Source: Chloroflexota bacterium
GTDB lineage: Bacteria; Chloroflexota; Anaerolineae; DUEN01
DNA: 64,000 nt
Assembly: GCA_013152435.1 (NCBI GenBank)
Contig: JAADGJ010000106.1
Coordinates: forward strand, 124,918 to 188,917
Direction of reading: 5' to 3'
Part shown: piece after piece, positions 44,905 to 52,981 of the stretch
Layout: each line of letters begins with the position of its first letter
Numbering within the stretch: the first letter of the stretch is position 1
Notes under the pieces: generated by a model
Seen by the model: only the letters and a program-made list of their open reading frames with translations
What the model was told of the DNA's origin: nothing
Database searches by the model: none
Position numbers and translations under genes: made by a program

Positions 44905-45860
44905 AACAGCGCCCTCACCAGATGCTGATAGGCTCGGGCGGGGATCCCCTCCTCGATGAACGCCTGCAATCGATCGCGCCCCAACTTATCCAGCAGCTCC
45001 CGGGCCGCCTCGACGATGGCGATGGTCGCCTCCATGGTCTCCACGGGATCACCATCGCGGGTGAGCACATCATAGGCCAGCCATCCCTCCCAATCCAGCC
45101 GCTCCAGATAGAACAACATCTCCACCAGGTCCCAAAGGTTCACGGAGCCGGGGAGCATGTCCCAATCCCACTCCCGGCCGTTGTCGTTGAAGTGGACATA
45201 GAACAGCCGTCCGGTCTGCGCCGCCAGACACATCACCTCGGCCGGCGTCTCCTTCGCCACCAGAGCGTGTCCCACGTCCATGGTAACCCCCACGTTGGGC
45301 AAGCCCAGCCGCTCACACAGGTACAAAGTACGCCCCATGTCGCCCAGGATGATGTAGTTGCGAGCTTCGTTCAGCTTGTACTCCAGGCTGATCCGCACGT
45401 CGGAGCGGTATCGGGCGGCCTCGGCGATTCCCTCCTCCAGCCAGCGCCACTGCTTCAGATAATCGGCCTGAAAATTATAATTATGCCCATCGATCAGGGG
45501 ACAACAGGTCACCATCCACGCGCCCAACTCAGCCGCCAAATCCATGGCCGTCTTCAGCTCGGCGATGGCATCGGCCCGCAGTTGGGGATCGGGCGCGGTG
45601 AAGGAGCCCCTCCGCCACTTCTCAGCCGATTTCACGTTCAAGTTCACGGCCGACACGGGGAGCCCGGCGTCCTGAACCATGGCGATGGTCTGATTAGGAT
45701 CAGAGAAATCCTGCGGATAGACGATCTCGATCCCTTCTACGCCGCGCACCCGCTTCACCATGGCCAATCGCTCGGCCAGGTCACGAGCGGGCTGATACTC
45801 ATGGAAGCGATCGGCCTGGCGCCCCATCAGGGAGACCATGACGGCGTGTTTCAGTTGCAT
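44901..45860 (-). CDS. Sugar phosphate isomerase/epimerase (TIM barrel, xylose-isomerase-like)
   Basis: About 319 residues. Metal-binding acidic and His residues are in VRISLEYKLNEARNYI, GVTMDVGHAL and YVHFNDNGREWDWD. The fold is that of AP-endonuclease-family-2 sugar isomerases and epimerases. It acts on an unidentified ketose or cyclitol. RBS GGGAG lies 7 bases before ATG. The downstream isomerase gene overlaps it by 4 bases, so a shared pathway is likely. Confidence 0.9.
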   Translation of the reverse strand: MQLKHAVMVSLMGRQADRFHEYQPARDLAERLAMVKRVRGVEGIEIVYPQDFSDPNQTIAMVQDAGLPVSAVNLNVKSAEKWRRGSFTAPDPQLRADAIAELKTAMDLAAELGAWMVTCCPLIDGHNYNFQADYLKQWRWLEEGIAEAARYRSDVRISLEYKLNEARNYIILGDMGRTLYLCERLGLPNVGVTMDVGHALVAKETPAEVMCLAAQTGRLFYVHFNDNGREWDWDMLPGSVNLWDLVEMLFYLERLDWEGWLAYDVLTRDGDPVETMEATIAIVEAARELLDKLGRDRLQAFIEEGIPARAYQHLVRALL

Positions 45861-45914
45861 CAGCCACTCCCTTCTTCCTCACAATTGGAGCCTGGGGCTC
45901 CGGGCTCAGGGTAC

Positions 45915-45992
45915 AAGATGCGGGATATGGATGCAGGATGCAGGATACAGGATGCAGGATGCAGGATGCAGGATGCAAGATGCAGGATGCGG
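45915..45992. repeat. Heptamer tandem repeat (ATGCAGG unit)
   Basis: About eleven imperfect copies of the seven-base unit ATGCAGG (variants ATACAGG, ATGCAAG, ATGCGGG, ATATGG) fill the gap between two minus-strand genes. Copies in the centre are identical, so the array is recent or still exchanging. A period of seven makes copy number change the reading frame, but no gene crosses it. Confidence 0.9.
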
Positions 45993-46802
45993 TCATATGC
46001 CCAGCATGGAACGAGCTTCGGCGGGTGAGGCAATGGGGCGCTCGGCGTCCCGGGCGATCCGGGCGATGCGATCGATGAGCACGGCGTTGCTGCTCGCCCG
46101 CTCCCCCGGTCGATAGAAGATGTGATCCTCGAACCCCGCGCGGGCGTGTCCCCCCAGGGCGATAGCCCATAGCGCCGCCTGCAGGTCATGGCCGCCGTGT
46201 CCGGTCACCTCCCACAGGGCGCCTGGGGGCAGGCTCTCGACCAGGAACATGAGATTTCGGGCCGTCGCCGGCAGCGCGCCGGTCAGCCCCAAAACGAAGT
46301 TGAAGAACAGCGGTTCGGCGATCAGCCCCTGGCGAGCATACCGCAGCGCGTTCTCGATCATCCCCGCCTCGAAGATGGCGATGCCGGGCTTGATGCCGCG
46401 CCGGCGCATCTCCCGCACCCAATAGTCGATATCCTGAGGCGAGTTGATGTAGACGCCCTGATCGTAGTTCACCGAGCCCGGGTTCAGGGATGCCAGATCG
46501 ATATCGGCCTGCAACGCCACGGAGCGGTCGGCCGCGCTGAAGCCGGTGAGCCCACCCGTCGAGCCCTCAATGAGGATATCACAGCGCTCACGGATAAGAG
46601 CGATGGTGCGACGGAACGCGGCCAGATCCTGCGTGGGGCGTCCCTGCTCGTCCAACACGTGCAGGTGTGCGATGGCCGCGCCCGCGTTCCAGGCCCGCAC
46701 CACCTCGTCGGCGATTTGCTCGGGCGTCCGCGGCAGGTCCGGGTGAGCATCCAATTGACCGGGCGGCGCACACGGTGCCACCGTGATGATGAGCTTATCC
46801 AT
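45993..46802 (-). CDS. Beta-keto acid cleavage enzyme (BKACE, DUF849)
   Basis: About 269 residues of TIM-barrel fold. ITVAPCAPPG, AIAHLHVLDEQGRPTQD and EVTGHGGHDLQAALWAIALGGHARAGFEDHIF are the conserved regions that bind zinc and acetyl-CoA. BKACE enzymes condense a beta-keto acid with acetyl-CoA and release acetoacetate plus an acyl-CoA. The exact keto acid is unknown. It lies upstream of the epimerase across the heptamer repeat. Confidence 0.92.
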   Translation of the reverse strand: MDKLIITVAPCAPPGQLDAHPDLPRTPEQIADEVVRAWNAGAAIAHLHVLDEQGRPTQDLAAFRRTIALIRERCDILIEGSTGGLTGFSAADRSVALQADIDLASLNPGSVNYDQGVYINSPQDIDYWVREMRRRGIKPGIAIFEAGMIENALRYARQGLIAEPLFFNFVLGLTGALPATARNLMFLVESLPPGALWEVTGHGGHDLQAALWAIALGGHARAGFEDHIFYRPGERASSNAVLIDRIARIARDAERPIASPAEARSMLGI

Positions 46803-46845
46803 GAGCCACTCCCCAAGCTCTGATCCTCAACCCTCACCTTCCAGC

Positions 46846-47874
46846 TCAAGACCGACACGCGTCCAAAATCAGCCGCAACACGCCGGCATCGTTCTCCTCC
46901 TGATCACGCCACAGCCCGGGGCTCTGCGCCACCACCAGATCCAGACTGGGACAAACCCAGATGTGCTTGCTACCCGCGCCGGAGGCGGCGTAGCTGTCCC
47001 GCGGCAGCGAGGGCCACAACCGCCCATATTCATTGGTCCAGAAGGCGTAACCGTACGTCCACTTCTCCTCGGGCGCGTGGGAGCGGATATCCGGCGCCAC
47101 CCGTACCGCCTCACGCAACCACGCCTCGGGGACCACCTGGCGATCCCCCCAGCGCCCCCAGTTGAGCCACAGCCAGCCCATACGCGCCATATCGTACGCC
47201 GTAGCGTAGATCTGCGTATAGTTGCCGAAGATGTGGATGCGAGCCCGCGGGGGCAGATCGAAATTGGTGTACCCCCAGGTCCACGTGCCGCCGATGGGAT
47301 CCCGGATCTTCTCCTCCAGCAGCTGCCCGAACCCGGGCAGCCGCTCCGGATCGCGGCTATCGTAGTACCCATACCGAGTCGCGAGGGCATGGCAGAGGAT
47401 GTTCATGCCAAAGGTCTGATAGTGGAAGACCTTCCCGGGCTCCTCGCCCGGCTTCAGATACCCGGACGTGTTGGAGATCAGCTGGCGGAAGGTGATGGCG
47501 CGATCCTTCTTCCGGGCGAAGCGGCCGGGCTTGGGCCCACACCCCTCCGGCACGTTCATCATCTCCGGATAGGAGGCCATCACCCGATCGTCAGCCGAGC
47601 CGATCACACCCTCGGCGATGGCGATGCCCAGCATGCAGCTGTACAGCGACTTGGCCGCCGAGGCCATGGGAAGCCGCTCGTCCGCCGCCACGCTGTCCGC
47701 CCACTCGGCCGCCAGGTATCCGTGACGCACGACCACCACGCGGTACGGGCGGCCATCGGCGCGCTCCGCCAGCCAGCGTCCCGCCGCCTCTAATTTCTCC
47801 GGATCGAACCCCAACGCGGCGGGTTCGCGTCGCGCCCACCTCTCCTCGGGATATACACGCTCGATGACCGCCAT
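46846..47874 (-). CDS. Serine hydrolase of the beta-lactamase class C/penicillin-binding family
   Basis: About 342 residues. The nucleophile motif SAAK (S72-x-x-K75) is preceded by LPMASA. The rest follows the esterase or 6-aminohexanoate-dimer hydrolase subgroup rather than a resistance enzyme: WTWGYTNFDLP and WTYGYAFWTNEYGRLWP. Start at ATG 47874 is favoured by GGAGGAGG 8 bases upstream. No signal peptide, so cytoplasmic. It probably hydrolyses a small ester or amide in the catabolic cluster. Confidence 0.87.
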   Translation of the reverse strand: MAVIERVYPEERWARREPAALGFDPEKLEAAGRWLAERADGRPYRVVVVRHGYLAAEWADSVAADERLPMASAAKSLYSCMLGIAIAEGVIGSADDRVMASYPEMMNVPEGCGPKPGRFARKKDRAITFRQLISNTSGYLKPGEEPGKVFHYQTFGMNILCHALATRYGYYDSRDPERLPGFGQLLEEKIRDPIGGTWTWGYTNFDLPPRARIHIFGNYTQIYATAYDMARMGWLWLNWGRWGDRQVVPEAWLREAVRVAPDIRSHAPEEKWTYGYAFWTNEYGRLWPSLPRDSYAASGAGSKHIWVCPSLDLVVAQSPGLWRDQEENDAGVLRLILDACRS

Positions 47875-47914
47875 CCCTGCCCCCTCCTCCACAGCACGAG
47901 CGACCGCGCCGTGG

Positions 47915-49012
47915 CTAGCCTGATCGGGACGCGCCCGGATAGCCGGTGATCTCGGCCACCCGGCGGAAGAAGGCCCGTTTCAGGTCCGTGTTAATCGTCC
48001 AGTTCACCGGCGGCGTCTGAAAGCCGCTCAAGTCCTCGTACCGGGACTCCCGCGGCCGCGCCCGATAATCCACGTACACATCCCCTCCCCACGCGCCGGA
48101 ACCCCCGAATCCCTGATCGAAATACCCCCACGACGCGTAGTTCCGCCACGCGGCCTCCAAGTTGGGCAGGCCGGGGGAATCCTCATTGATCACGATCGGC
48201 TTCGGATCCCGTTGGAACGCGGGCATCGCCCGCACGGCCCGGATCGCGGCCTCCAGCTGCGCCGGGCGATTGCCGTTCCCGTGAAGCAACACGAAGTCCG
48301 ACGCCTCGACAAGCGAGGGAGACGGCAAGCCTTTCCCCGTCTCCACGTCGGCTCCCACCAGGCTGCAAGAGTAGAGGAAATCGGGGTGTGCCGATCGCAG
48401 GTCCTCGATCATCCAATGCACCCGATCAGGCGCCAGGACCCCGTAACCGAAGCGCTCATGCGCCTCATTGGCGATCTCGACGAGCACATTGCGATGCCCT
48501 GTATCCTCCAGAAATGCCATCGCATTGCGCGCCGCGCGCCACACGGCCCCCTCACCCTTCAGTTTGGTCACGTGGATCCAATAGAAGAGCCCCACAATCA
48601 CCACCATGCCCAGTTCGTCGGCTCGCTCAATCACCCGGGCGATGCGATCGGCATAGGCGGGTTTCACATCACCCGTGGGTGTGAAGCCATTGTTGTCGAA
48701 CTGATGGTAGATCTCGGGGCTGTAGAGCGGGCCTCCCCCCTGAAAGTTGATGGTGAACCCCAACACGCCGTGATCCCGCCACGACTCCAACGCGGCGCAG
48801 AACTCATCAGTGTTGCGATCCGGATCCCACTCTCCCGTATCCGGGTAGGCCCAGAGGTGACGAGTGCGCGGATTGGCATCATCAAAGGTGGCCTGCACAG
48901 CCCGCACGTTGAACAGGAGCCCTTCGACGGGATACCCCTCAAACTCCCGCCCGGGATACGTGGGCTGACCATCCACCAGGAACTTCTCGCCGGCGATCGC
49001 GACCCGAGTCAT
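47915..49012 (-). CDS. Glycoside-hydrolase-like TIM-barrel protein (clan A, GH5-like)
   Basis: About 365 residues. NVLVEIANEAHERFG carries the Asn-Glu acid/base motif on strand 4 and KPIVINEDSPGLP the likely nucleophile Glu on strand 7. FTINFQGGGPL and VVIVGLFYWIHV are other barrel strands. No signal peptide is present, so it would act on imported oligosaccharides or glycosides. ATG 49012 has GGAGG closely upstream. It is the first gene of the minus-strand catabolic cluster and probably works with the hydrolase and BKACE genes downstream. Confidence 0.8.
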   Translation of the reverse strand: MTRVAIAGEKFLVDGQPTYPGREFEGYPVEGLLFNVRAVQATFDDANPRTRHLWAYPDTGEWDPDRNTDEFCAALESWRDHGVLGFTINFQGGGPLYSPEIYHQFDNNGFTPTGDVKPAYADRIARVIERADELGMVVIVGLFYWIHVTKLKGEGAVWRAARNAMAFLEDTGHRNVLVEIANEAHERFGYGVLAPDRVHWMIEDLRSAHPDFLYSCSLVGADVETGKGLPSPSLVEASDFVLLHGNGNRPAQLEAAIRAVRAMPAFQRDPKPIVINEDSPGLPNLEAAWRNYASWGYFDQGFGGSGAWGGDVYVDYRARPRESRYEDLSGFQTPPVNWTINTDLKRAFFRRVAEITGYPGASRSG

Positions 49013-49109
49013 AAGCCTCCCCCCGAACCAGAGGGCTGACACATCAAAAAGGGCGGCCTCGCGGCCACATGAAAGAGCCGCTCGCCACTATTTTGCCCTA
49101 ACATAGGAT

Positions 49110-49406
49110 ATCATGCAAGCGACTTGGCAAGAAGCCCCCAGCCCTGGCGGCGTATCCAAGATGATGGAAATGCTGCGAGGCAACCCACCTGATTCGAGCG
49201 GACGTAGTTGGCGAGGCAGGTCAGGGACTGAGTCCCCTCCACGGGAACCCCACTTTTCCGGCCCGCACCTGCCCTTCTCGGCCCTTTCCGAAGGACTCGG
49301 GCCGAGGCCGGGCAGGTCGAAGGCAGGAGAAAGGCTTTTTCCAGAGGGGCTCTGCCCCTCTGGGCCTCCCCCACAGCAGAAGCAACGGCATTTCTCAGAC
49401 ACACTC
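49110..49406 (-). repeat. Dispersed intergenic repeat, copy 2
   Basis: The region between the peptide-transporter permease and the GH-like gene is almost entirely repeat. On the plus strand 49230-49375 aligns with copy 1 (22790-22930) over long identical runs, and 49142-49190 matches the fragment at 19258-19306. The right end (TTTCTCAGACAC) is the complement of the left end of copy 1 (GTGTCTGAAAAAT). A perfect 10-bp hairpin (CCAGAGGGGC with GCCCCTCTGG, 49341-49363) is inside. It ends four bases from the permease stop codon. Confidence 0.75.
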
Positions 49407-50312
49407 TCAGAGGCGTGACCGGGGATCGACCGCGTCGCGCAGCCAATCGCCCACCAGGTTCAGGGATAGGATCGTCAACGTCAAGGCCAGGCCCGGCGCG
49501 GCGGAGATCCACGGCGCCTGCCGCAGATAGAGCCGTCCTTCGTTCAGCATGGCCCCCCACTCGGGCACACCCGGCGGCGCGCCCAGCCCCAGAAAACTCA
49601 ACGCGGACACGTTCAGCATGGCCCACCCCGCCTGCAACGTCGCGATCACGATCACCGCGCCGGTGACGTTGGGCAGCACATGTCGGAGCAGGATACGCCG
49701 CTCGGTGCAGCCGACCGCCCGGGCGGTGAGGATATAATCCTCGCCGCGAACGTGGGCCACGGCGCTGCGCACTACCCGGATCACGGTGGGAATGCCAGCC
49801 AGCCCGATGCCCAATCCCACAGCCCTTAATCCCGGCCCCATCACGGCGACGATCAGCATCGCCAGCAGGAGATAGGGGATGGCCAAGATGGCATCCGTAA
49901 CCCGGCCGATCAGCTCGTCCAACAGGCCGCCGAAGTACCCGGAGACCAGGCCCAGAAACACCCCGGGGAGGACGGCCACGATGGCCGCGAGGGAGGCGAT
50001 GCCCAGCGTAAGCCGGCCGCCGTAGAGCACCCGGCTCCACACATCCCGGCCGAACATGTCCGTCCCGGCCCAATGGCGCGGGCCGGGAGGCAAAAGCACC
50101 CCGTCCAGGTGCATGGACATGGGATCCGCGGGCGCGATCCACGGCGCGGCCAGAACCGCGCCGCAGATGAGAAGAAGCAACGCCGCGGCGCCCAGGATAC
50201 CCCGACGCGGCCGGGCCAGCCTGCGAGGGGCAGTCCAAATGCGAAGGGCGGGATGTCCAACGGGGATCCAGCGGGCAGACGGTCGCTTCGGGGGGAAAGG
50301 CTCGGCTTTCAT
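49407..50312 (-). CDS. Peptide/nickel-type ABC transporter permease, DppC-like
   Basis: About 301 residues with six membrane helices. PADPMSMHLDGVLLPP, then GTDMFGRDVWSRVLYGGRLTL, is the family start. The EAA loop is EDYILTARAVGCTERRILLRHVLPN, which contacts the ATPase. The ATG overlaps the stop codon of the partner permease (ATGA). It would form the import channel for oligopeptides, glycosides or metals. No ATPase gene follows; the dispersed repeat begins directly after the stop. Confidence 0.93.
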   Translation of the reverse strand: MKAEPFPPKRPSARWIPVGHPALRIWTAPRRLARPRRGILGAAALLLLICGAVLAAPWIAPADPMSMHLDGVLLPPGPRHWAGTDMFGRDVWSRVLYGGRLTLGIASLAAIVAVLPGVFLGLVSGYFGGLLDELIGRVTDAILAIPYLLLAMLIVAVMGPGLRAVGLGIGLAGIPTVIRVVRSAVAHVRGEDYILTARAVGCTERRILLRHVLPNVTGAVIVIATLQAGWAMLNVSALSFLGLGAPPGVPEWGAMLNEGRLYLRQAPWISAAPGLALTLTILSLNLVGDWLRDAVDPRSRL

Positions 50313-51229
50313 AGGCGGCCGCGCGGATCCAGCACCCACTGAGCGACGTCGGCCAGCAGGTTCACGACGGTGTAGACCGTGGCGCCGAGCAGCACGATGC
50401 CCTGAACCACCGGGAGATCCTGCGCCAGGATCGCCTGCACCGCCAGCCGCCCGATCCCCTGCCGGGCGAACAGCGCCTCGGTGACCGCGACCCCGCCGAG
50501 CAGAAATCCGAACTGGAGCGCCAGCATCGTCACCACCGGAGGCAGCATGATCGGCGCCACATGGCGCGTCAGCACCCTCCAGAAGGGCAACCCCTTCGCC
50601 CGAGCCGCCGTGATGAACGGCTCGCTCAGGACGTCGATCAGGCCACTCCGGGTCAGCCGGGCGATCGGACCGGCCGACGCCAGCCCGAGCACGACAGCGG
50701 GGAGCAGGAGATGCGAGAGCCCTCCCTGGCCTCCGGAGGGAAGCCATCCCAGGATCAGGCTAAAGAGCCAGATGACCAGCAGCCCGGACCAGGCGATGGG
50801 AGTGGACAGCCCCAGGAGGGCGATGCCCATGCTCAGGCGATCGCCCCACGTGCCCGGCCGCAGCGCCGCAATCCCTCCCAGCATGATCCCGATGATCACC
50901 GCCACGCCCATGGCGCCCAGCGCCAGCTCCAACGTGTGCGGCCACTGCTCCGCCAGAAGGCGGGCGACGGAATCGCCGCTGGCCCATGATCTTCCCAGAT
51001 CCCCCCGTAGCAGATCGAGCAGGTAGGCGCCGTACTGGATGGGGAGCGGGCGATCCCATCCCAACATGGCACGTCGCTCGGCGATGACCTCGGCCGACGC
51101 GCCCGATCGGATAAGCAGAAGCGTGGCCGGATCACCGGGCAACAGATGCACGATGAGGAAGGCAACCGTCACCGCTCCCCAAAGGACGGGAAGCGCTCCC
51201 AACAGACGCCGGACGAAGAACCGTAGCAT
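50309..51229 (-). CDS. Peptide/nickel-type ABC transporter permease, DppB-like
   Basis: About 306 residues. FVRRLLGALPVLWGAVTVAF and LLPGDPATLLL are the typical N-terminus. LDRPLPIQY (here WDRPLPIQYGAYLLDLLRGDLGRSW) and the EAA loop FITAARAKGLPFWRVLTRHVAP are present. It pairs with the overlapping DppC-like gene and receives substrate from the binding protein encoded 19 bases upstream. Confidence 0.94.
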   Translation of the reverse strand: MLRFFVRRLLGALPVLWGAVTVAFLIVHLLPGDPATLLLIRSGASAEVIAERRAMLGWDRPLPIQYGAYLLDLLRGDLGRSWASGDSVARLLAEQWPHTLELALGAMGVAVIIGIMLGGIAALRPGTWGDRLSMGIALLGLSTPIAWSGLLVIWLFSLILGWLPSGGQGGLSHLLLPAVVLGLASAGPIARLTRSGLIDVLSEPFITAARAKGLPFWRVLTRHVAPIMLPPVVTMLALQFGFLLGGVAVTEALFARQGIGRLAVQAILAQDLPVVQGIVLLGATVYTVVNLLADVAQWVLDPRGRL

Positions 51230-51248
51230 CGTCCACCTTCAAGGCATC

Positions 51249-52880
51249 TCACGGCTTCAATGAGACATCCACCAACCAGGGGAACCAGCCCCGAGCATCA
51301 TATCGGAGGCCATCCACGCGAGCGCTGGCCACATTCAAATTCACGTAATCGCGTATCGGCAGGATCAGCGCCTGTTCCATGATCCGGCGCTGCACCCGGG
51401 CGTAAAGCGCACTCCGTCCGTCCCAATCGGTGAGGCGTGAGGCCTGCTCCAGCCACTCATCCAGCTCGGAATCGGAGGCCTTCGACCAGTTGAAGGCCGC
51501 TCCGGAGTGGAAGAAGCTGCGCAGCAGGTCCGGGTCCGTGCCCGAGAGCAGGAAGGGGAGCAGGTGAACGGCCCCGGTCCGCCCGGCCTCCAACAACGCC
51601 CCATAGGGGACCTGTTGCACCGTGAGCTCCACGCCGATCGCCTGCCACTGCGCCTGCAGGAGCTGGACGACCTCAGGCACGTATCCCCAGCCCATGATCA
51701 CGGCCTCCAGCCGCAGCGGCTGGCCGTCCTTCTGCCGCACGCCGTCCACCTCTCGCCACCCGGCCTCGTCCAGCAGCGCCTTAGCGCGCTCCGGATCATA
51801 CGGGTACATCCCCTCCACCGCGGGATCGTACCCCAGGGTCGCTCGGGTGAGGGGGCCATGGGCCACCGGCGACAGCCCACCGAACACGGCGTTCACGATC
51901 GCCTCGCGATCCGTGGCGTAGAGCAGGGCCTGGCGCACGCGCAGATCGTCGGTCGGCGATTTCGTCGTGTTGAAGAAGAACTGCAACGGTTGACCTGGGA
52001 TGGGCACGGCGTAGAGCCTGAAGCGCTCGTCCTGGGACAGCCGCCGCGCATCCAGTGGCGGGACCTCCCCCATCACGTGCACCTCGCCCGACTCCAGCGC
52101 CATGGCCCGGGTGGCGGGATCAGTGTAGAAGCGGAAGACGACCTCATCCAGATAGGCCGCCCCCCGATTGGCGAACACCGACGGCCCCCAACGATAATCC
52201 GGATTGCGAGCGATCGTCAGATGATCGTTGGGGACGTACTCGACGAACTTGAACGGGCCGGTACCCACCTGGTGGAACTGGTAATCCGCCCCCCACTGCT
52301 TCAGCGCCTTCGGCGAGGCCATGCCCAGATATACCTGGCTCAGGCTATCCAGCAGCGGCGCGAACGGCTCCCGAAGATGGATGGCGACGGTGTACTCGTC
52401 GATCACCTCCGTGCGCTCGTAAGGCCCCAACATGAACACCGCCTTCTGCGATTGCGTCTCCGGGGCCGCGACGCGATCCAGGTTCGCCTTCACCGCCTGC
52501 GCGTTGAACGGCGTCCCGTCGTGGAAAGTCACATCGCGGCGGAGGTGAAATGTGTACACACGCCCGTCCTCGGAGATCTCCCAGGACTCCGCCAGGCCGG
52601 GGACGAAGTCTCCGCTCTCCGGGTCCTGATAGATCAACGTATCGTACACGCTGGTCAGAGGAATCCCCAACTCAGCCGAGGCGTTGACATGTGGATCGAT
52701 CCCCGAGGGGGCGAGGGTCAGCCCATACACGAGGCGGCGAGGCGCCGGGGTGGGCGGCACACAGGCCGCTGCAATGAGGGTGATACACAGGAGAAGCGCG
52801 CCGCCGAGCCATAGCCGTCCATCACGCCGGCCGGCAGCCGAATCCACCCAAAGGCCCTTCCATCCGACTCTATATGACAT
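51249..52880 (-). CDS. Peptide/nickel-type ABC transporter substrate-binding lipoprotein
   Basis: About 543 residues of the SBP_bac_5 family. A lipobox is visible (LIAAAC, Cys near 40) after a hydrophobic segment, so the protein is anchored outside the membrane. GLAESWEISEDGRVYTFHLRRDVTFHDGTPF is the family signature, and VQRRIMEQALILPIRDYVNLNV is near the C-terminus. The ATG at 52880 has GGAGGGAG just upstream; an in-frame TTG at 52895 lies inside that site. The ligand class (peptide, sugar, metal) is not predictable. Confidence 0.94.
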   Translation of the reverse strand: MSYRVGWKGLWVDSAAGRRDGRLWLGGALLLCITLIAAACVPPTPAPRRLVYGLTLAPSGIDPHVNASAELGIPLTSVYDTLIYQDPESGDFVPGLAESWEISEDGRVYTFHLRRDVTFHDGTPFNAQAVKANLDRVAAPETQSQKAVFMLGPYERTEVIDEYTVAIHLREPFAPLLDSLSQVYLGMASPKALKQWGADYQFHQVGTGPFKFVEYVPNDHLTIARNPDYRWGPSVFANRGAAYLDEVVFRFYTDPATRAMALESGEVHVMGEVPPLDARRLSQDERFRLYAVPIPGQPLQFFFNTTKSPTDDLRVRQALLYATDREAIVNAVFGGLSPVAHGPLTRATLGYDPAVEGMYPYDPERAKALLDEAGWREVDGVRQKDGQPLRLEAVIMGWGYVPEVVQLLQAQWQAIGVELTVQQVPYGALLEAGRTGAVHLLPFLLSGTDPDLLRSFFHSGAAFNWSKASDSELDEWLEQASRLTDWDGRSALYARVQRRIMEQALILPIRDYVNLNVASARVDGLRYDARGWFPWLVDVSLKP

Positions 52881-52897
52881 GCATTCTCCCTCCAAGG

Positions 52898-52906
52898 TGA
52901 TATAAT
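52898..52906 (+). promoter_or_regulatory. Extended -10 promoter of folC
   Basis: TGA followed by TATAAT, about 75 bases before the folC start and within the divergent gap to the ABC transporter operon. No clear -35 on the plus strand. Confidence 0.55.
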
Positions 52907-52921
52907 GTCAGCACGCAACGC

Positions 52922-52951
52922 GCTAACACGCGGCACAACCCTCATGTTAGC
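52922..52951. promoter_or_regulatory. Inverted repeat GCTAACA-N16-TGTTAGC in a divergent control region
   Basis: Two perfect 7-bp arms (52922-52928 and 52945-52951) flank 16 bases in the gap between the peptide transporter and folC. It lies just downstream of the folC -10 and in the -35 zone of any transporter promoter, so it could be an operator for either. The regulator is unknown. Confidence 0.4.
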
Positions 52952-52981
52952 ACAAACCCCATACCGGAGAAAGTGAAGAGC

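Noticed and set aside
45915..45992. CRISPR array
   Set aside because: Units are seven bases with no spacers; it is a plain tandem repeat and no cas genes are near.
46846..47874. Beta-lactamase resistance gene
   Set aside because: Only the general SxxK fold is present, without signal peptide, and it lies in a catabolic operon.
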